Origin: Christensenella sp. UBA4675
GTDB lineage: Bacteria; Bacillota; Clostridia; Christensenellales; Borkfalkiaceae
Length of the DNA stretch: 64,000 nt
Direction: 5' to 3'
Assembly: GCA_002405165.1 (NCBI GenBank)
Contig: DHLF01000008.1
Location: forward strand, 7,800-71,799
Positions 52,882 through 64,000 of the stretch are shown in pieces (position 1 is the first letter of the stretch; every line of letters begins with the position of its first letter). Under the pieces are notes generated by a model. That model was not told where the DNA came from. It did not search any database and saw only the letters and a program-made list of their open reading frames with translations. A program made the translations under genes and the position numbers.

Positions 52882-54604
52882 TAAAACGATAATAGCGGAA
52901 CTTATTTCTTCCGTAATGCCAAATCAAAAACAGCTTGACGGAATAGAAAATTTTTTGCGTAAAAAATATTCGGGAAACGTAAAGCTAATTACGAAAAAAA
53001 ACGATGATTTTCACGGTGGATTTAGGCTGATAGTCGGAAACGACGTTTACGATTGGAACAATTTAAGCAAGGTTTCTCAGTTAAAAACCGAACTTGAAAA
53101 AATAGATAATCGGCAAAACGTAGTTTCTTTAATTAAAAACGCGTTTGAAAGCTTTACGCCTTATTTAAACGTTAAAAAAATAGGAATAGTTCAATCCGTT
53201 AGCGACGGAGTTGTAAAAGTTAAGGGTTTAAAAGGTGTGTTTTACGGTGAAATTTTAGCTTTTCCCGACGGGACTAAGGGAATAGTTCAAAACTTATACG
53301 ACGACTATGCCGATTGCATATTATTCTACGACGGGAGCGTTAAAGCGGGCGACGAAGTTTTTAGAACCGAAAAATACGCAGGCGTTGGAGTAAGCGAAAA
53401 AATTTTAGGTAGAGTCGTAAACGCATTGGGAACTTGCATAGACGGAGAAAAACCGTTTGTAGCCGATAAGTTTATGTTCGTAGAAAATTCCGCCCCGTCC
53501 ATAATAGATAGAAGTAGCGTTAACAGACCTTTAAAAACGGGAATTTTAGCGATAGATTCTATGTTTCCTATCGGAAAGGGACAAAGAGAGCTTATAATCG
53601 GTGATAGACAAACGGGAAAAACGACCATTGCGATAGACGCTATTTTAAATCAAAAAGGAAAAGACGTAATTTGCATATATTGCGCGATAGGGCAAAAAGC
53701 GGGAACGGTTGCAAAAACCGTAAATCTACTTAAAAACAAAGGGGCGATGAAATATACCGCAGTCGTTCTTGCGGGAGCGGGGGAAAGCGCGTCTATGCAA
53801 TATATAGCCCCATATTCCGCTTGCGCGATAGGCGAGTATTTTATGGAACAGGGTAAAGACGTTTTAATCGTTTACGACGATTTATCCAAACACGCCGTGG
53901 CTTATAGAGCGTTAAGCTTGTTACTCGGTAGAAGTCCCGGTAGAGAAGCGTACCCGGGCGACGTATTTTATTTGCATTCCCGTTTGTTAGAGCGTTCCGC
54001 TCAGTTAAGCGCTAAAATGGGCGGTGGAAGTATGACGGCGTTGCCGATAGTAGAAACTCAGGCAGGCGACGTTTCGGCTTACGTTCCGACGAATATAATT
54101 TCAATAACCGACGGTCAAATTTTCTTAGAAAACGAGCTGTTTTTGTCGGGACAAAGACCTGCCGTAAACGTAGGATTATCCGTTTCGAGAGTTGGCGGGG
54201 ACGCTCAAACCAAAGCTATGAAAAAGGCTACGGGAACTTTAAGATTAGAGCTTGCGCAGTTTAGAGAAATGAAAATGTTTACGCAATTTTCAAGCGATTT
54301 AGACGACGGCGTAAGAAATCAACTCAAACACGGGGAGAGATTGCTTGCAATTTTAAGGCAAAACAATTCTTCGCCTATGGAAGAGTGGAGAGAAGTAATA
54401 TTTTTACTACTTGCTTTAAATAAAATTCTCGACCTCGTTCCGAGAGCTTTGGTAAGAAGCGAAGCAGATAAGTTTTGCAATGATTTTATAACGGAGAAAA
54501 ACGACGTAGCGGAGAGAATAAATCAAGGTTTTTTATCCGAAGAAGATAAAAACTTAATTTTAGAGCTTGCAAAAAAATACTTTTACAAGGGTAAATACGC
54601 ATAG
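52868..54604 (+). CDS. atpA: ATP synthase alpha subunit fused to a delta C-terminal-like domain
   Basis: This protein of 578 residues is about 75 longer than usual. Residues 1-78 read DDKTIIAELISSVMPNQKQL, then DFHGGFRLIVGNDVYDWNNL and LKTELEKI, which resembles the C-terminal domain of subunit delta (GGxxxxxGxxxxDxS with a final helix). The standard alpha subunit follows from about residue 85: VKVKGLKGVFYGEILAF, Walker A GDRQTGKTT, ALSLLLGRSPGREAYPGDVF and PAVNVGLSVSRVGG. The operon has no atpH, so this is probably a gene fusion with loss of the delta N-terminal domain. Start ATG 52868 (or 52865) is within atpF, with no ATG near the alpha boundary. Confidence 0.9.
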   Translation: MKNDDKTIIAELISSVMPNQKQLDGIENFLRKKYSGNVKLITKKNDDFHGGFRLIVGNDVYDWNNLSKVSQLKTELEKIDNRQNVVSLIKNAFESFTPYLNVKKIGIVQSVSDGVVKVKGLKGVFYGEILAFPDGTKGIVQNLYDDYADCILFYDGSVKAGDEVFRTEKYAGVGVSEKILGRVVNALGTCIDGEKPFVADKFMFVENSAPSIIDRSSVNRPLKTGILAIDSMFPIGKGQRELIIGDRQTGKTTIAIDAILNQKGKDVICIYCAIGQKAGTVAKTVNLLKNKGAMKYTAVVLAGAGESASMQYIAPYSACAIGEYFMEQGKDVLIVYDDLSKHAVAYRALSLLLGRSPGREAYPGDVFYLHSRLLERSAQLSAKMGGGSMTALPIVETQAGDVSAYVPTNIISITDGQIFLENELFLSGQRPAVNVGLSVSRVGGDAQTKAMKKATGTLRLELAQFREMKMFTQFSSDLDDGVRNQLKHGERLLAILRQNNSSPMEEWREVIFLLLALNKILDLVPRALVRSEADKFCNDFITEKNDVAERINQGFLSEEDKNLILELAKKYFYKGKYA

Positions 54605-54689
54605 GATAAGTGAAACAAAAAACACGCAGTTAAAAAGTTGTAAAACGCCAACGCTATTTATATATTTTTCGTAAAATAAAAGGGTAAAT

Positions 54690-56974
<2,285 letters not shown>

Positions 56975-56977
56975 ATT

Positions 56978-57379
56978 ATGAAAGCTTTTTATTTAAAAAT
57001 TCTTGCCACCGATAGAGTGTTCTACGACGGAGAATGTTATTCTTTAATCGTTCCGTCCGTAAGCGGTCAGTACGGAATTATGGCGGAACATTGTAATTGT
57101 GTTGTCGCAATAACTTCGGGTACGGCAAGAATAAAAACCGAAAAAGAAGAAATAGTTGCGTTTTTTTCTAACGGAATAGCAAAAGCCGAAAACGGAAGCG
57201 TGGTAGTTATGGTGGAATCTGCCGAACGAGCGGAAGATATAGACGAAGCGCACGCGTTAAGGTCAGCGCAAGAAGCTCGGGAAGACTTGCAACGTAACTC
57301 GTCTAGGAGAAACGCCCGTAGCGCGGAAATTAAAATGGCAAGGGCGTTAAATAGGTTAAAAACCAAAAAATATCAATGA
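56978..57379 (+). CDS. atpC: ATP synthase epsilon subunit
   Basis: This 133-residue subunit has an N-terminal beta sandwich (ATDRVFYDGECYSLIVPSVSG, then GIMAEHCNCVVAITSG) and a C-terminal helical hairpin (AHALRSAQEAREDLQR). It normally sits on the central stalk and regulates hydrolysis. It is the last gene of the operon. Confidence 0.93.
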   Translation: MKAFYLKILATDRVFYDGECYSLIVPSVSGQYGIMAEHCNCVVAITSGTARIKTEKEEIVAFFSNGIAKAENGSVVVMVESAERAEDIDEAHALRSAQEAREDLQRNSSRRNARSAEIKMARALNRLKTKKYQ

Positions 57380-57691
57380 AATTTTAAAATTGTAAAAAGC
57401 AAAATTTTATTTAAACAAAAATCGTAGAATAAAAACGTTTTCCCCCAAAGTTTAAAACTTTGGGGGAAAATTTTAAAATTTTTAGGAAATAACTAAAAAT
57501 TTTTTATTTTAAAACTTTGTGATTAAAAATAAAAAGTATGTTTTTAACTTTTAGGACGGTTAAGTTTGCAGGTATAATCGCCGTAATATTCTCCTTTATC
57601 GTTTACGTTTGAAAAGTTAAATATAACGTAGTTTTTAATCGCGTAATCGTTTATTACGCAAAACGTATTTCTTGTGTGGGTCTATAATTAG
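57380..57691. other. spacer with atp terminator and a protein remnant
   Basis: Besides the terminator, the minus strand of 57558-57690 encodes, without a start codon, a stretch read as NTFCVINDYAIKNYVIFNFS and then EYYGDYTCKLNRPKS-stop. This looks like the end of a former protein of unknown type. It supports decay in this area, next to the broken MocR gene. Confidence 0.45.
57438..57475 (+). terminator. terminator of the ATP synthase operon
   Basis: TTTTCCCCCAAAGTTT pairs with AAACTTTGGGGGAAAA, followed by TTTTAAAATTTTT. Confidence 0.85.
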
Positions 57692-58750
57692 TTATGTCGT
57701 AGTTAGTTGTTTTCTTCTCAATCTTCTAATTTTGTTAACGTGTCTTTCAAAACTTCCGTCGTTTAAAATATGCGCGATTAAATATTGTTCTTAGGTGGGT
57801 ACGGTGCAAGAATAAAACCCTAATTTTTGATAAAAAGTACCGGTTAAAAATTTAGGAATAAGCATATATCCTACCCTTAACGCGGGGCAAATACTTTTTG
57901 TAAACGTATTTACGAAAATTACGGGCGCGTTTTTATCTGAGCCGAAAATAGTATCCGTCGTTTTCGTCGTAAGTGAAAATTCGGACTCGTAATCGTCTTC
58001 TATAACGAATCCGTCTCTTTTTATAGCCCAACTTAGATACTCCTTTTTTTTAGAAACGGTAGCCGTAGCAAGAGTAGGATAACTTCTGTACGGAGTAACG
58101 TGTAAAATTTGAGCCACAGATTTATTTAGATTTTCGCTTGAAATTCCGCTTGAAGTTATAGGTAATTTTTCAATTTTTACGTTTTTTGCCACATATACTT
58201 TTTCTATTTGTTCGTAAGACGGACTTTCTATTGCGTATATCTTATCATGACCTAAAAGCTCGGTAATAATTCCGTATAGGTATTCCGAACCCGATCCTAT
58301 AATAATTTGTTCTTCTTCTACCGAAATGCCCCTATTTCTTATTAAATAATTCTTAATAGCTTTTTTTAAATATTCCGTTCCCGTGTTTGCCGATTTTTCA
58401 AGTAAAGCTTCTCCAAAAGAATTAAGTATTTTTCGCGTTGCGGAAGCTAAGGTTGAAAACGGAAAATATTCGTTATTTTTCGATATGCTAAAAACCTCGG
58501 TTCTTTCTTCGCTTTTCGTATTTGTTTTATAAGTAAAATCGGTATTATAGCTTACAAAATATCCGCTTCTTTCAATGGAAAAAATATAACCTTCGCTTTG
58601 CAAAATATCGTAAGCGGTTTCCACCGTTACAACGCTTACTTTCATGTCTTCGGCAATAGTTCTTTTAGAAGGTAATTTCTCGTTAAAGCCGTATACTCCG
58701 TTTATTATATCGTTCTTAATTTTTTCGTAAATTTCTAAATATTTTTTCAT
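57692..58750 (-). pseudogene. MocR/PdxR-type GntR-aminotransferase regulator, truncated
   Basis: The open frame (57791-58750) has a GntR winged helix (LPSKRTIAEDMKVSVVTVET) and most of an aminotransferase-like domain. This includes IIGSGSEYLYGI and NTFTKSICPALRVGYMLIP, with the PLP Lys, and it ends in FYSCTVPT. Behind the TAA at 57791-57793 the same frame continues with E-Q-Y-L-I-A-H-I-L-N-D-G-S-F-E-R-H, exactly the next family residues, for about 30 codons. It then decays. Full members have about 450 residues. It lies divergently next to an ECF S-component gene, the usual place of PdxR-like regulators of vitamin B6 genes. Confidence 0.85.
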
Positions 58751-58909
58751 AATCTGGTCTTATAAAATTTATTGTTTTTGATTATTACAATAATATCAGC
58801 TTTGGTGTATAATCGCAAGAAAAATAAAAGGAAAGTAAAATTTTTAAAGCAAAACGATATTTTTTTAAGATAAAATCTTGCGATTTTTGTTTTGCGGGAG
58901 GAGCAATTT

Positions 58910-59464
58910 ATGAGTTATTCTAAAAAAATTTGTTTTACGGCGTTGTTTACCGCAATGAACGTAATGCTTAGTATGAGCGTGTTTTCCGTTTCCGTTCCCG
59001 GCGGACACTTATATTTTAACGATATTATTATTGTTTTTGCGTCTTTAATTCTAGACCCGATTAGCGCGTTCGTAGTCGGCGGGGTAGGGGCGTTTTTAGG
59101 CGATATGCTGTTTTATCCCGCACCTATGTTTGTGTCGCTTGTAACGCACGGTTTGCAAGCAGTAGCAATATCTTTAATTAGAGGGAACACCGAAACGCCT
59201 AAATTTTGGAGAGTTTTAGTCGGCGTAATTGCAGGAATTTTAATAATGGTTACGGGATATAGTTTAGGAAGAGCGTTTATATATAGTACCAAAGAATACG
59301 CGTTATTAAAATTGCCGTTTCAATTTCTACAAGCTATAATAGGGGCAGTTATAGGTCTGGTTTTATATTACTATTTAAAAACTACTATTGCGTTATACTT
59401 TAATAATCAAGCAAAGGAAAAAGTTAAATCCGAAACCGTTTCCGAAAACGAAAAATCAAAGTAA
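58910..59464 (+). CDS. ECF transporter S component
   Basis: This 184-residue membrane protein has five to six TM helices. SYSKKICFTALFTAMNVMLS, PGGHLYFNDIIIVFASLILD and GGVGAFLGDMLFYPAPMFVS carry the patterns of ECF vitamin-binding subunits. It would work with a shared EcfAA'T module encoded elsewhere. The MocR neighbour suggests pyridoxine or a related compound (inference). ATG 58910 is preceded by GGGAGGAG. Confidence 0.85.
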   Translation: MSYSKKICFTALFTAMNVMLSMSVFSVSVPGGHLYFNDIIIVFASLILDPISAFVVGGVGAFLGDMLFYPAPMFVSLVTHGLQAVAISLIRGNTETPKFWRVLVGVIAGILIMVTGYSLGRAFIYSTKEYALLKLPFQFLQAIIGAVIGLVLYYYLKTTIALYFNNQAKEKVKSETVSENEKSK

Positions 59465-59504
59465 AACGTTTGCTTTTTTCTAAAAAGCGGTTATAATATT
59501 TTTT

Positions 59505-59987
59505 ATGGATAAAATTGACGTAAAAAAAGCTAATAAAGACAACTTATTTGAAATAAATAAACTACTTTTTCAAGTCGCGAGCGTGCATAACTCGGTTAGA
59601 CCCGATTTATTTAAAAAAGGGGCTAAAAAATACGATGATAAAGAGTTAGAAAAGATATTGTCTAATGAGTCTACGCCCGTTTTCGTTGCTAAGATAAACG
59701 GAAGCGTCGTAGGTTATGCGTTTTGCATTTTAAAAGATTACAACGGCGATAAATTGATGAACGATTTTAAAACCGTTTATATAGACGACTTATGCGTTGA
59801 CGAAAGTTTTAGGGGAAAGGGGATAGGCAAAATTTTGTACGATTATGTTTTAAATTTTGCAACTATAAACGGCTTTAATTCGGTAACGTTAAACGTTTGG
59901 GCGGACAATAAAAACGCACTTAAATTTTATGAAAGCTTAGGTATGAGAATTCAAAAAGTCGGTATGGAAAAGATTATAAAAAATTAG
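59505..59987 (+). CDS. GNAT-family N-acetyltransferase
   Basis: This 160-residue acetyltransferase has FKTVYIDDLCVDESFRGKGI, then GKILYDYVLNFA, the acetyl-CoA-binding motif A (R-x-x-G-x-G), followed by VTLNVWADNKNALKFYESLG. The target, an amino group on a small molecule or protein, is not predictable. It is followed by a terminator. Confidence 0.9.
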   Translation: MDKIDVKKANKDNLFEINKLLFQVASVHNSVRPDLFKKGAKKYDDKELEKILSNESTPVFVAKINGSVVGYAFCILKDYNGDKLMNDFKTVYIDDLCVDESFRGKGIGKILYDYVLNFATINGFNSVTLNVWADNKNALKFYESLGMRIQKVGMEKIIKN

Positions 59988-60006
59988 TTTTTAAACTTAA
60001 TATCTG

Positions 60007-60036
60007 GGGGCGGACAAATTTTGTCCGCCCCTTTTA
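60007..60036 (+). terminator. terminator after the GNAT gene
   Basis: GGGGCGGACAAA pairs with TTTGTCCGCCCC, then TTTT. Confidence 0.8.
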
Positions 60037-60072
60037 AAATCCTTGTATTTTTGGGTGTTTAAAATTTTTAGG

Positions 60073-60288
60073 TTAGATTTTTTTAAAAGTTATTTCTTTA
60101 TTTTTTAAACTTATTTTTTTTATTTCTACGCCGAATAAAAGTAAATCCTTTTTGCAGGATAAAAGAGAATGGTCAATTTTTACGTTGCCTAATTTTTCTA
60201 CTTCGGCAAAAGTAAGCGTTAAAACGTTTAAATTTTGACTATCGAATATTTCTTTAATTTTTTGCCATAAAATATCGTATTTACTCAT
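60073..60288 (-). CDS. small hypothetical protein
   Basis: This 71-residue protein begins MSKYDILWQKIKEIFDSQNL, then LTLTFAEVEKLGNVKIDHSL. The first half resembles small proteins with the pattern Y-D-x-L...L-T-F-x-E-I-E-x-I, but I am not certain of a family. It is a single gene; GTAAAGGC lies upstream of the ATG. Confidence 0.6.
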   Translation of the reverse strand: MSKYDILWQKIKEIFDSQNLNVLTLTFAEVEKLGNVKIDHSLLSCKKDLLLFGVEIKKISLKNKEITFKKI

Positions 60289-60404
60289 ATTAGCCTTTAC
60301 CGATTAGTTGCAATAAAACGGTTTTACCGTCATATAGCCTTATTTTTAATAATTTTTTATATATAAAATAAGCAAAAGCTTTGAACTGTTTTTATTGGTT
60401 TTTT

Positions 60405-60481
60405 TGGTATGCCCGACAAGATTCGAACTTGCAGTCTTCAGAATCGGAATCTGATGCGTTATCCGGTTGCGCCACGGGCAT
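60405..60481 (-). tRNA. tRNA-Arg (anticodon CCG), CCA encoded
   Basis: The acceptor stem ATGCCCG/CGGGCAT is perfect. The anticodon arm is TCAGA-TTCCGAT-TCTGA, giving CCG, which reads Arg codon CGG. The T arm is GCAAG-TTCGAAT-CTTGT, with discriminator A and a genomic CCA. The 77-base length includes CCA. Confidence 0.95.
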
Positions 60482-60650
60482 ATATCCTTATTATATATAA
60501 ATTATTTCAATACTAAAAATTTTAAAGTTGTTGAAATGTTTTTAAGCTTTTACTAGTTGAAAGTTTTATAAAGTAAGAAAAAAATTTTTTGCCAAAAACT
60601 TTAATTTTTGCGGTTGCATTTTTAAAATGCAACCGCGTAGATTTTGTGGT

Positions 60651-61928
60651 TTATTCGGCTTTTTCGCTTTCTTCGTTTTTTATAAGTGTGGCTTTTATTT
60701 GTAGAACTTTTCTTATAGAAGCTTTGGTTATTTCTATCGAAATGTTTTTATAGACGAATTTCGTACCCGAATGGGGAATATCGCCTAATTTTTCGGTAAT
60801 CCAACCGCTAACGGTAAGCGCTTCGAAATTGTCTTCTTCGCCCGCAATTTCAAACTTTGCAAATAAATCTTCCAGCGGAGCGTTTCCGTCTATTAAATAG
60901 CTGTTTTCGCCTACTTTTTTAAAGTAATTTATAATTTCGTCGTGCTCGTCCCAAATTTCGCCGACTAATTCTTCTAAAATATCTTCTAGCGTAACAAGAC
61001 CCGCAGTTCCGCCGTATTCGTCTAAAACGATTGCTATGTGTACTTTATTTTTTTGCAGTTGCTTTAACAAAACGGATATTTTTTGATGTTCCGTAGTGAA
61101 AAAGGCGGTTTGTATAATAGAAGTTATATCTTTATTTCCCTTTAAATAATTATTAAAGAAATCTTTTTCGTGGATAGTACCTATTATTTTATCGATTGTT
61201 TTATCGAAAACGGGTAGACGAGAATATCCTTCTTTATCGAAAATCCTGCGTATTTTTTCAACGTCGGTATTTTTTTCTACGGCAACTACGTTTACTCTCG
61301 GAACTAGCACGTCGCCGACTTCCAAATCGTCGAATTCTATAACCGAACGGATAAGTTTAGTTTCTTCTTCTTTAATCGTTCCGTCTTCTTCCGCTTCTTC
61401 TATTACCGTAATTATTTCCTGTTCGGTAATAATTTCTTCGTTTTTTATATGGAAAATTTTTTTAATAAGCCATTTCCATCCGCCGAAAACTACATTTACG
61501 GGGTAGAATAAATAATAGAAAAATACTATAAACGGATAAAATGCCATAGACATTTTTTCGGGATTGATTTTTGCTAAAAATTTAGGCGTAATTTCCCCGA
61601 ATATTAAAACCGCAACGGTCATAACTATTGTGGATATTACGGAAGAATTTACTCCGTTTCTTAAAATTTTAGCGAAAAATATCGTTGAAATCGTGGCACA
61701 AGTTAGGTTTACTATATTGTTCCCGACTAAAATTGTGCTAATTAGTTTGTCAAATTTATTTTCAACGAAATTTAAAACTTTTTCGGCTTTTTTGTTTCCT
61801 GCATTGCTCATCGCGCGCATTTTTATTTTGTTTACGCAAGAAAAAGCCGTTTCCGTTAAAGAAAAGCAAGCGGATAGTAAAATTAGTATTATTATGCAAA
61901 TCAGCAGTGGCACGGAGCCGTCGGGCAT
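60651..61928 (-). CDS. CNNM/CBS-domain membrane protein (HlyC/CorC family)
   Basis: The 425-residue protein has an N-terminal CNNM (DUF21) domain with three to four TM segments and [16 protein letters not shown]. Two CBS domains (about residues 205-330: [17 protein letters not shown]; then [20 protein letters not shown]) and a C-terminal CorC_HlyC domain follow. Members are linked to Mg2+/Co2+ efflux. The name hemolysin is historical. Confidence 0.92.
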   Translation of the reverse strand: MPDGSVPLLICIIILILLSACFSLTETAFSCVNKIKMRAMSNAGNKKAEKVLNFVENKFDKLISTILVGNNIVNLTCATISTIFFAKILRNGVNSSVISTIVMTVAVLIFGEITPKFLAKINPEKMSMAFYPFIVFFYYLFYPVNVVFGGWKWLIKKIFHIKNEEIITEQEIITVIEEAEEDGTIKEEETKLIRSVIEFDDLEVGDVLVPRVNVVAVEKNTDVEKIRRIFDKEGYSRLPVFDKTIDKIIGTIHEKDFFNNYLKGNKDITSIIQTAFFTTEHQKISVLLKQLQKNKVHIAIVLDEYGGTAGLVTLEDILEELVGEIWDEHDEIINYFKKVGENSYLIDGNAPLEDLFAKFEIAGEEDNFEALTVSGWITEKLGDIPHSGTKFVYKNISIEITKASIRKVLQIKATLIKNEESEKAE

Positions 61929-62081
61929 TGTAGTTCTCCTTTAATAACTGTTATATATTTATAGAATAATATATTATAACAATTTATAAAAATAATCAAG
62001 TGATTTTTTGTTTTTTTATTTCATTGATATTTTTTACGGTTTGTGATATTATGTTTTTAATAATTTCAGGTGGTAAACTTT

Positions 62082-63161
62082 ATGAAAAAAACCGTAGTCA
62101 TCGGTATGAGCGGGGGTGTGGACAGTTCCGTTGCCGCCGTTCTTTTAAAGGAACAAGGTTATAACGTAATAGGATTATATATGAATAATTGGGAAGAACA
62201 CGACGAAAACGGTTGCTGTACTTCCGAACAGGATTTCTCCGACGTAAGACGCGTTTGCGAAAAAATAGATATTCCTTACTACGCCGTAAATTTTTCCAAA
62301 AACTATATGGATAAAGTCTTTTCTTACTTTTTAAAGGAATATTCTTTGGGTAGAACGCCGAATCCCGACGTTTTGTGCAATAGAGAAATAAAATTCGGAC
62401 CTTTTAAAAAGTACGCTGTGGAAATGGGCGCGGATTACATTGCTACGGGGCATTATTGCAATATTTTACATCAAGACGGTATTCATTATCTATTAAAGGC
62501 AAAAGACCAAAATAAAGACCAAACTTACTTTTTAAATCAGCTTTCGCAAGAACAATTAAGCAACGTTTTATTTCCGCTTGCCGAAATCGATAAGCCAAAA
62601 GTAAGGGAACTTGCGTTAAAATACGACCTTTACACCGCTAAGAAAAAAGACAGTACGGGTATTTGCTTTATAGGCGAAAGAAATTTTAAAAATTTTTTAA
62701 AAACTTATTTACCTGCCAAACCCGGTAAGATTTTTTCTGCGGAAGGAAAATATTTGGGCGAGCACGACGGACTAATGTATTACACGATAGGTCAAAGAAA
62801 GGGATTAAATATAGGCGGACAAAAAGGCGACGAAGGCGGAAGATGGTTCGTTATTAAAAAAGATATGGAAAATAATATTTTGTATCTTGCGCACGGAAAC
62901 GAAGAAGCTTTATATTCAAAAGCTTTATATTGCGAAGATTTTAATTGGATTCCTTTTAAACCGCAAGAAAACGTTTTTGAGTGTACCGCAAAATTTCGTT
63001 ATCGCCAAGTAGAACAAAAAGTTTTAGTAAAAATTTTAGAAAAAGGCGTTATGATAGAGTTCGCCGAAAAACAAAGAGCTATAACGGAAGGTCAGTTTGC
63101 GGTGCTGTATTTAGGCGAAAAATGTTTGGGTGGCGGAGTAATAGAAAAGGTATATTTTTAA
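62082..63161 (+). CDS. mnmA: tRNA-uridine 2-sulfurtransferase MnmA
   Basis: This 359-residue enzyme thiolates U34 of tRNAs for Lys, Glu and Gln. The PP-loop is IGMSGGVDSSVAAVLL. The catalytic Cys residues lie in NPDVLCNREIKF and STGICFIGER. The C-terminal beta barrel is present. ATG 62082 is nine bases after AGGTGG, rather than GTG 62070. Confidence 0.96.
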   Translation: MKKTVVIGMSGGVDSSVAAVLLKEQGYNVIGLYMNNWEEHDENGCCTSEQDFSDVRRVCEKIDIPYYAVNFSKNYMDKVFSYFLKEYSLGRTPNPDVLCNREIKFGPFKKYAVEMGADYIATGHYCNILHQDGIHYLLKAKDQNKDQTYFLNQLSQEQLSNVLFPLAEIDKPKVRELALKYDLYTAKKKDSTGICFIGERNFKNFLKTYLPAKPGKIFSAEGKYLGEHDGLMYYTIGQRKGLNIGGQKGDEGGRWFVIKKDMENNILYLAHGNEEALYSKALYCEDFNWIPFKPQENVFECTAKFRYRQVEQKVLVKILEKGVMIEFAEKQRAITEGQFAVLYLGEKCLGGGVIEKVYF

Positions 63162-63656
63162 AATTGTGTTTTAATAAGACAAAATTATACAACATATAGG
63201 TATTTAAAAAAAAATTACAAAAATGTCGAAAAATATTGAAAAAACAGTTGACAAAACTTTCTAAAAGTAGTTTAATAAGCAAGCACTCTTGAGAAAGGCG
63301 TGCCGAAAATGAAAAAATAAACGAGTAATTTTCGCAACAAAAAAAAGCTGTAAATTTCTTAAATTTTTAAAATAAAAAAAATTTTTAAAAAGTTTGAAAA
63401 AACAGTTGACAAGTCTTATAGCTTATGATAAAATGAGTAAGCTGTCAACTGAAAGACAGCTCGCAGAACGGTTGTTCTTGCGATAATCGTAGATTAAAAA
63501 TTGAATATTAAGAAATGACAAGATGAACAAAAACTTTGTTTATAATTTCTGTCAATTTTAAATTTGAGTATATAAAAATATGTACCAAAAAACAGTCAGC
63601 AAAATAACGAAAACGTTTGAGCAGTTGTGTTCTTAGGAACACGGCTTAAAGATATT
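63162..63656 (+). promoter_or_regulatory. rRNA operon promoter and leader region
   Basis: P1: TTGACA (63248-63253), 17 bases, TTTAAT (63271-63276). P2: TTGACA (63406-63411), 17 bases, TAAAAT (63429-63434). Both are preceded by the same GAAAAAACAG and an A/T-rich UP-like block. The leader contains AGCTGTC...GACAGCT and other hairpins, probably antitermination and processing signals. No protein gene is seen. Confidence 0.85.
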
Positions 63657-64000
63657 AAACTTAAGAGTTTGATTCTGGCTCAGGATGAACGCTGGCGGCG
63701 TGCTTAACACATGCAAGTCGAACGAGTATAGCGATATACGAGTGGCGGACGGGTGAGTAACGCGTGAGCAACCTGCCTCTATCTGGGGAATACCACAAAG
63801 AAATTTGTGCTAATACCGCATATTATTTTTGGAAGGCATCTTCCTTAAATGAAAGATTTATCGGATAGAGATGGGCTCGCGTCCCATTAGGTAGTTGGTG
63901 AGGTAACGGCCCACCAAGCCCGCGATGGGTAGCCGACCTGAGAGGGTGATCGGCCACATTGGAACTGAGATACGGTCCAGACTCCTACGGGAGGCAGCAG
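63657..64000 (+). rRNA. 16S rRNA, 5' part
   Basis: AGAGTTTGATTCTGGCTCAG starts at 63664, then GATGAACGCTGGCGGCGTGC, and near the edge ACTCCTACGGGAGGCAGCAG. These are universal 16S positions 8-27 and 338-357 in E. coli numbering. The exact 5' end is estimated seven bases upstream. The gene runs beyond the window. Confidence 0.98.

Overview
The window is AT-rich DNA from a bacterium of the class Clostridia (Bacillota). Supporting markers are the last part of pyruvate:ferredoxin oxidoreductase, pyruvate phosphate dikinase, the SCIFF peptide with its radical-SAM maturase, AddAB, an ECF vitamin transporter and Firmicutes-type ribosome binding sites. The species cannot be named from this sequence. 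The 16S gene that starts at the right edge would settle it.

Layout. (1) 1-4818: core metabolism (nifJ 3' part, a vWA-like protein, ppdK). (2) About 4790-29895: a 25 kb genomic island inserted at the 3' end of ppdK. The last eight ppdK codons and a stop recur at 29868-29897, followed by what looks like the displaced ppdK terminator. The island holds an IstA-like DNA-binding protein, a winged-helix protein, a candidate oriT, mobC, a relaxase and an overlapping coiled-coil/TM gene, an IS30 element, tnpV, a large serine recombinase, an AbiE toxin-antitoxin pair, and an eight-gene restriction-type operon (C5 methyltransferase, Z1 ATPase, MORC-like GHKL ATPase, two poorly known proteins, PD-(D/E)XK protein, PLD-helicase-DUF3427, Vsr). 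A NUDIX remnant, a small DNA-binding protein, a broken peroxiredoxin gene and a MATE exporter complete it. (3) 30037-50000: housekeeping and surface genes: lipoproteins, addB-addA, a collagen-like GDPD lipoprotein, a PLP decarboxylase with scfA-scfB, HAD phosphatases, an AEC transporter, a GT8 glycosyltransferase interrupted by an 11-G tract, and a TetR/ABC exporter operon. (4) 51054-57470: an F-type ATP synthase operon in which no separate delta gene exists and the alpha subunit carries an N-terminal extension resembling the delta C-terminal domain. (5) 57692-64000: a decayed MocR regulator beside an ECF S component, GNAT, tRNA-Arg(CCG), a CNNM/CBS protein, mnmA, and tandem rRNA promoters leading into the 5' end of a 16S rRNA gene.

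How the parts work together. The island looks mobilizable: it has oriT, MobC and relaxase but no type IV secretion genes, so it would borrow a conjugation apparatus. It probably moves through its serine recombinase. Its cargo is mainly defence. The methyltransferase, two ATPases, two nuclease-type proteins and Vsr lie on one strand with short gaps or overlaps, as expected for one complex or pathway. Outside the island, the most unusual feature is the delta/alpha fusion in ATP synthase.

Limits: all family names come from reading the sequence and memory, not from a search. Promoters, terminators and att sites are judged by eye.
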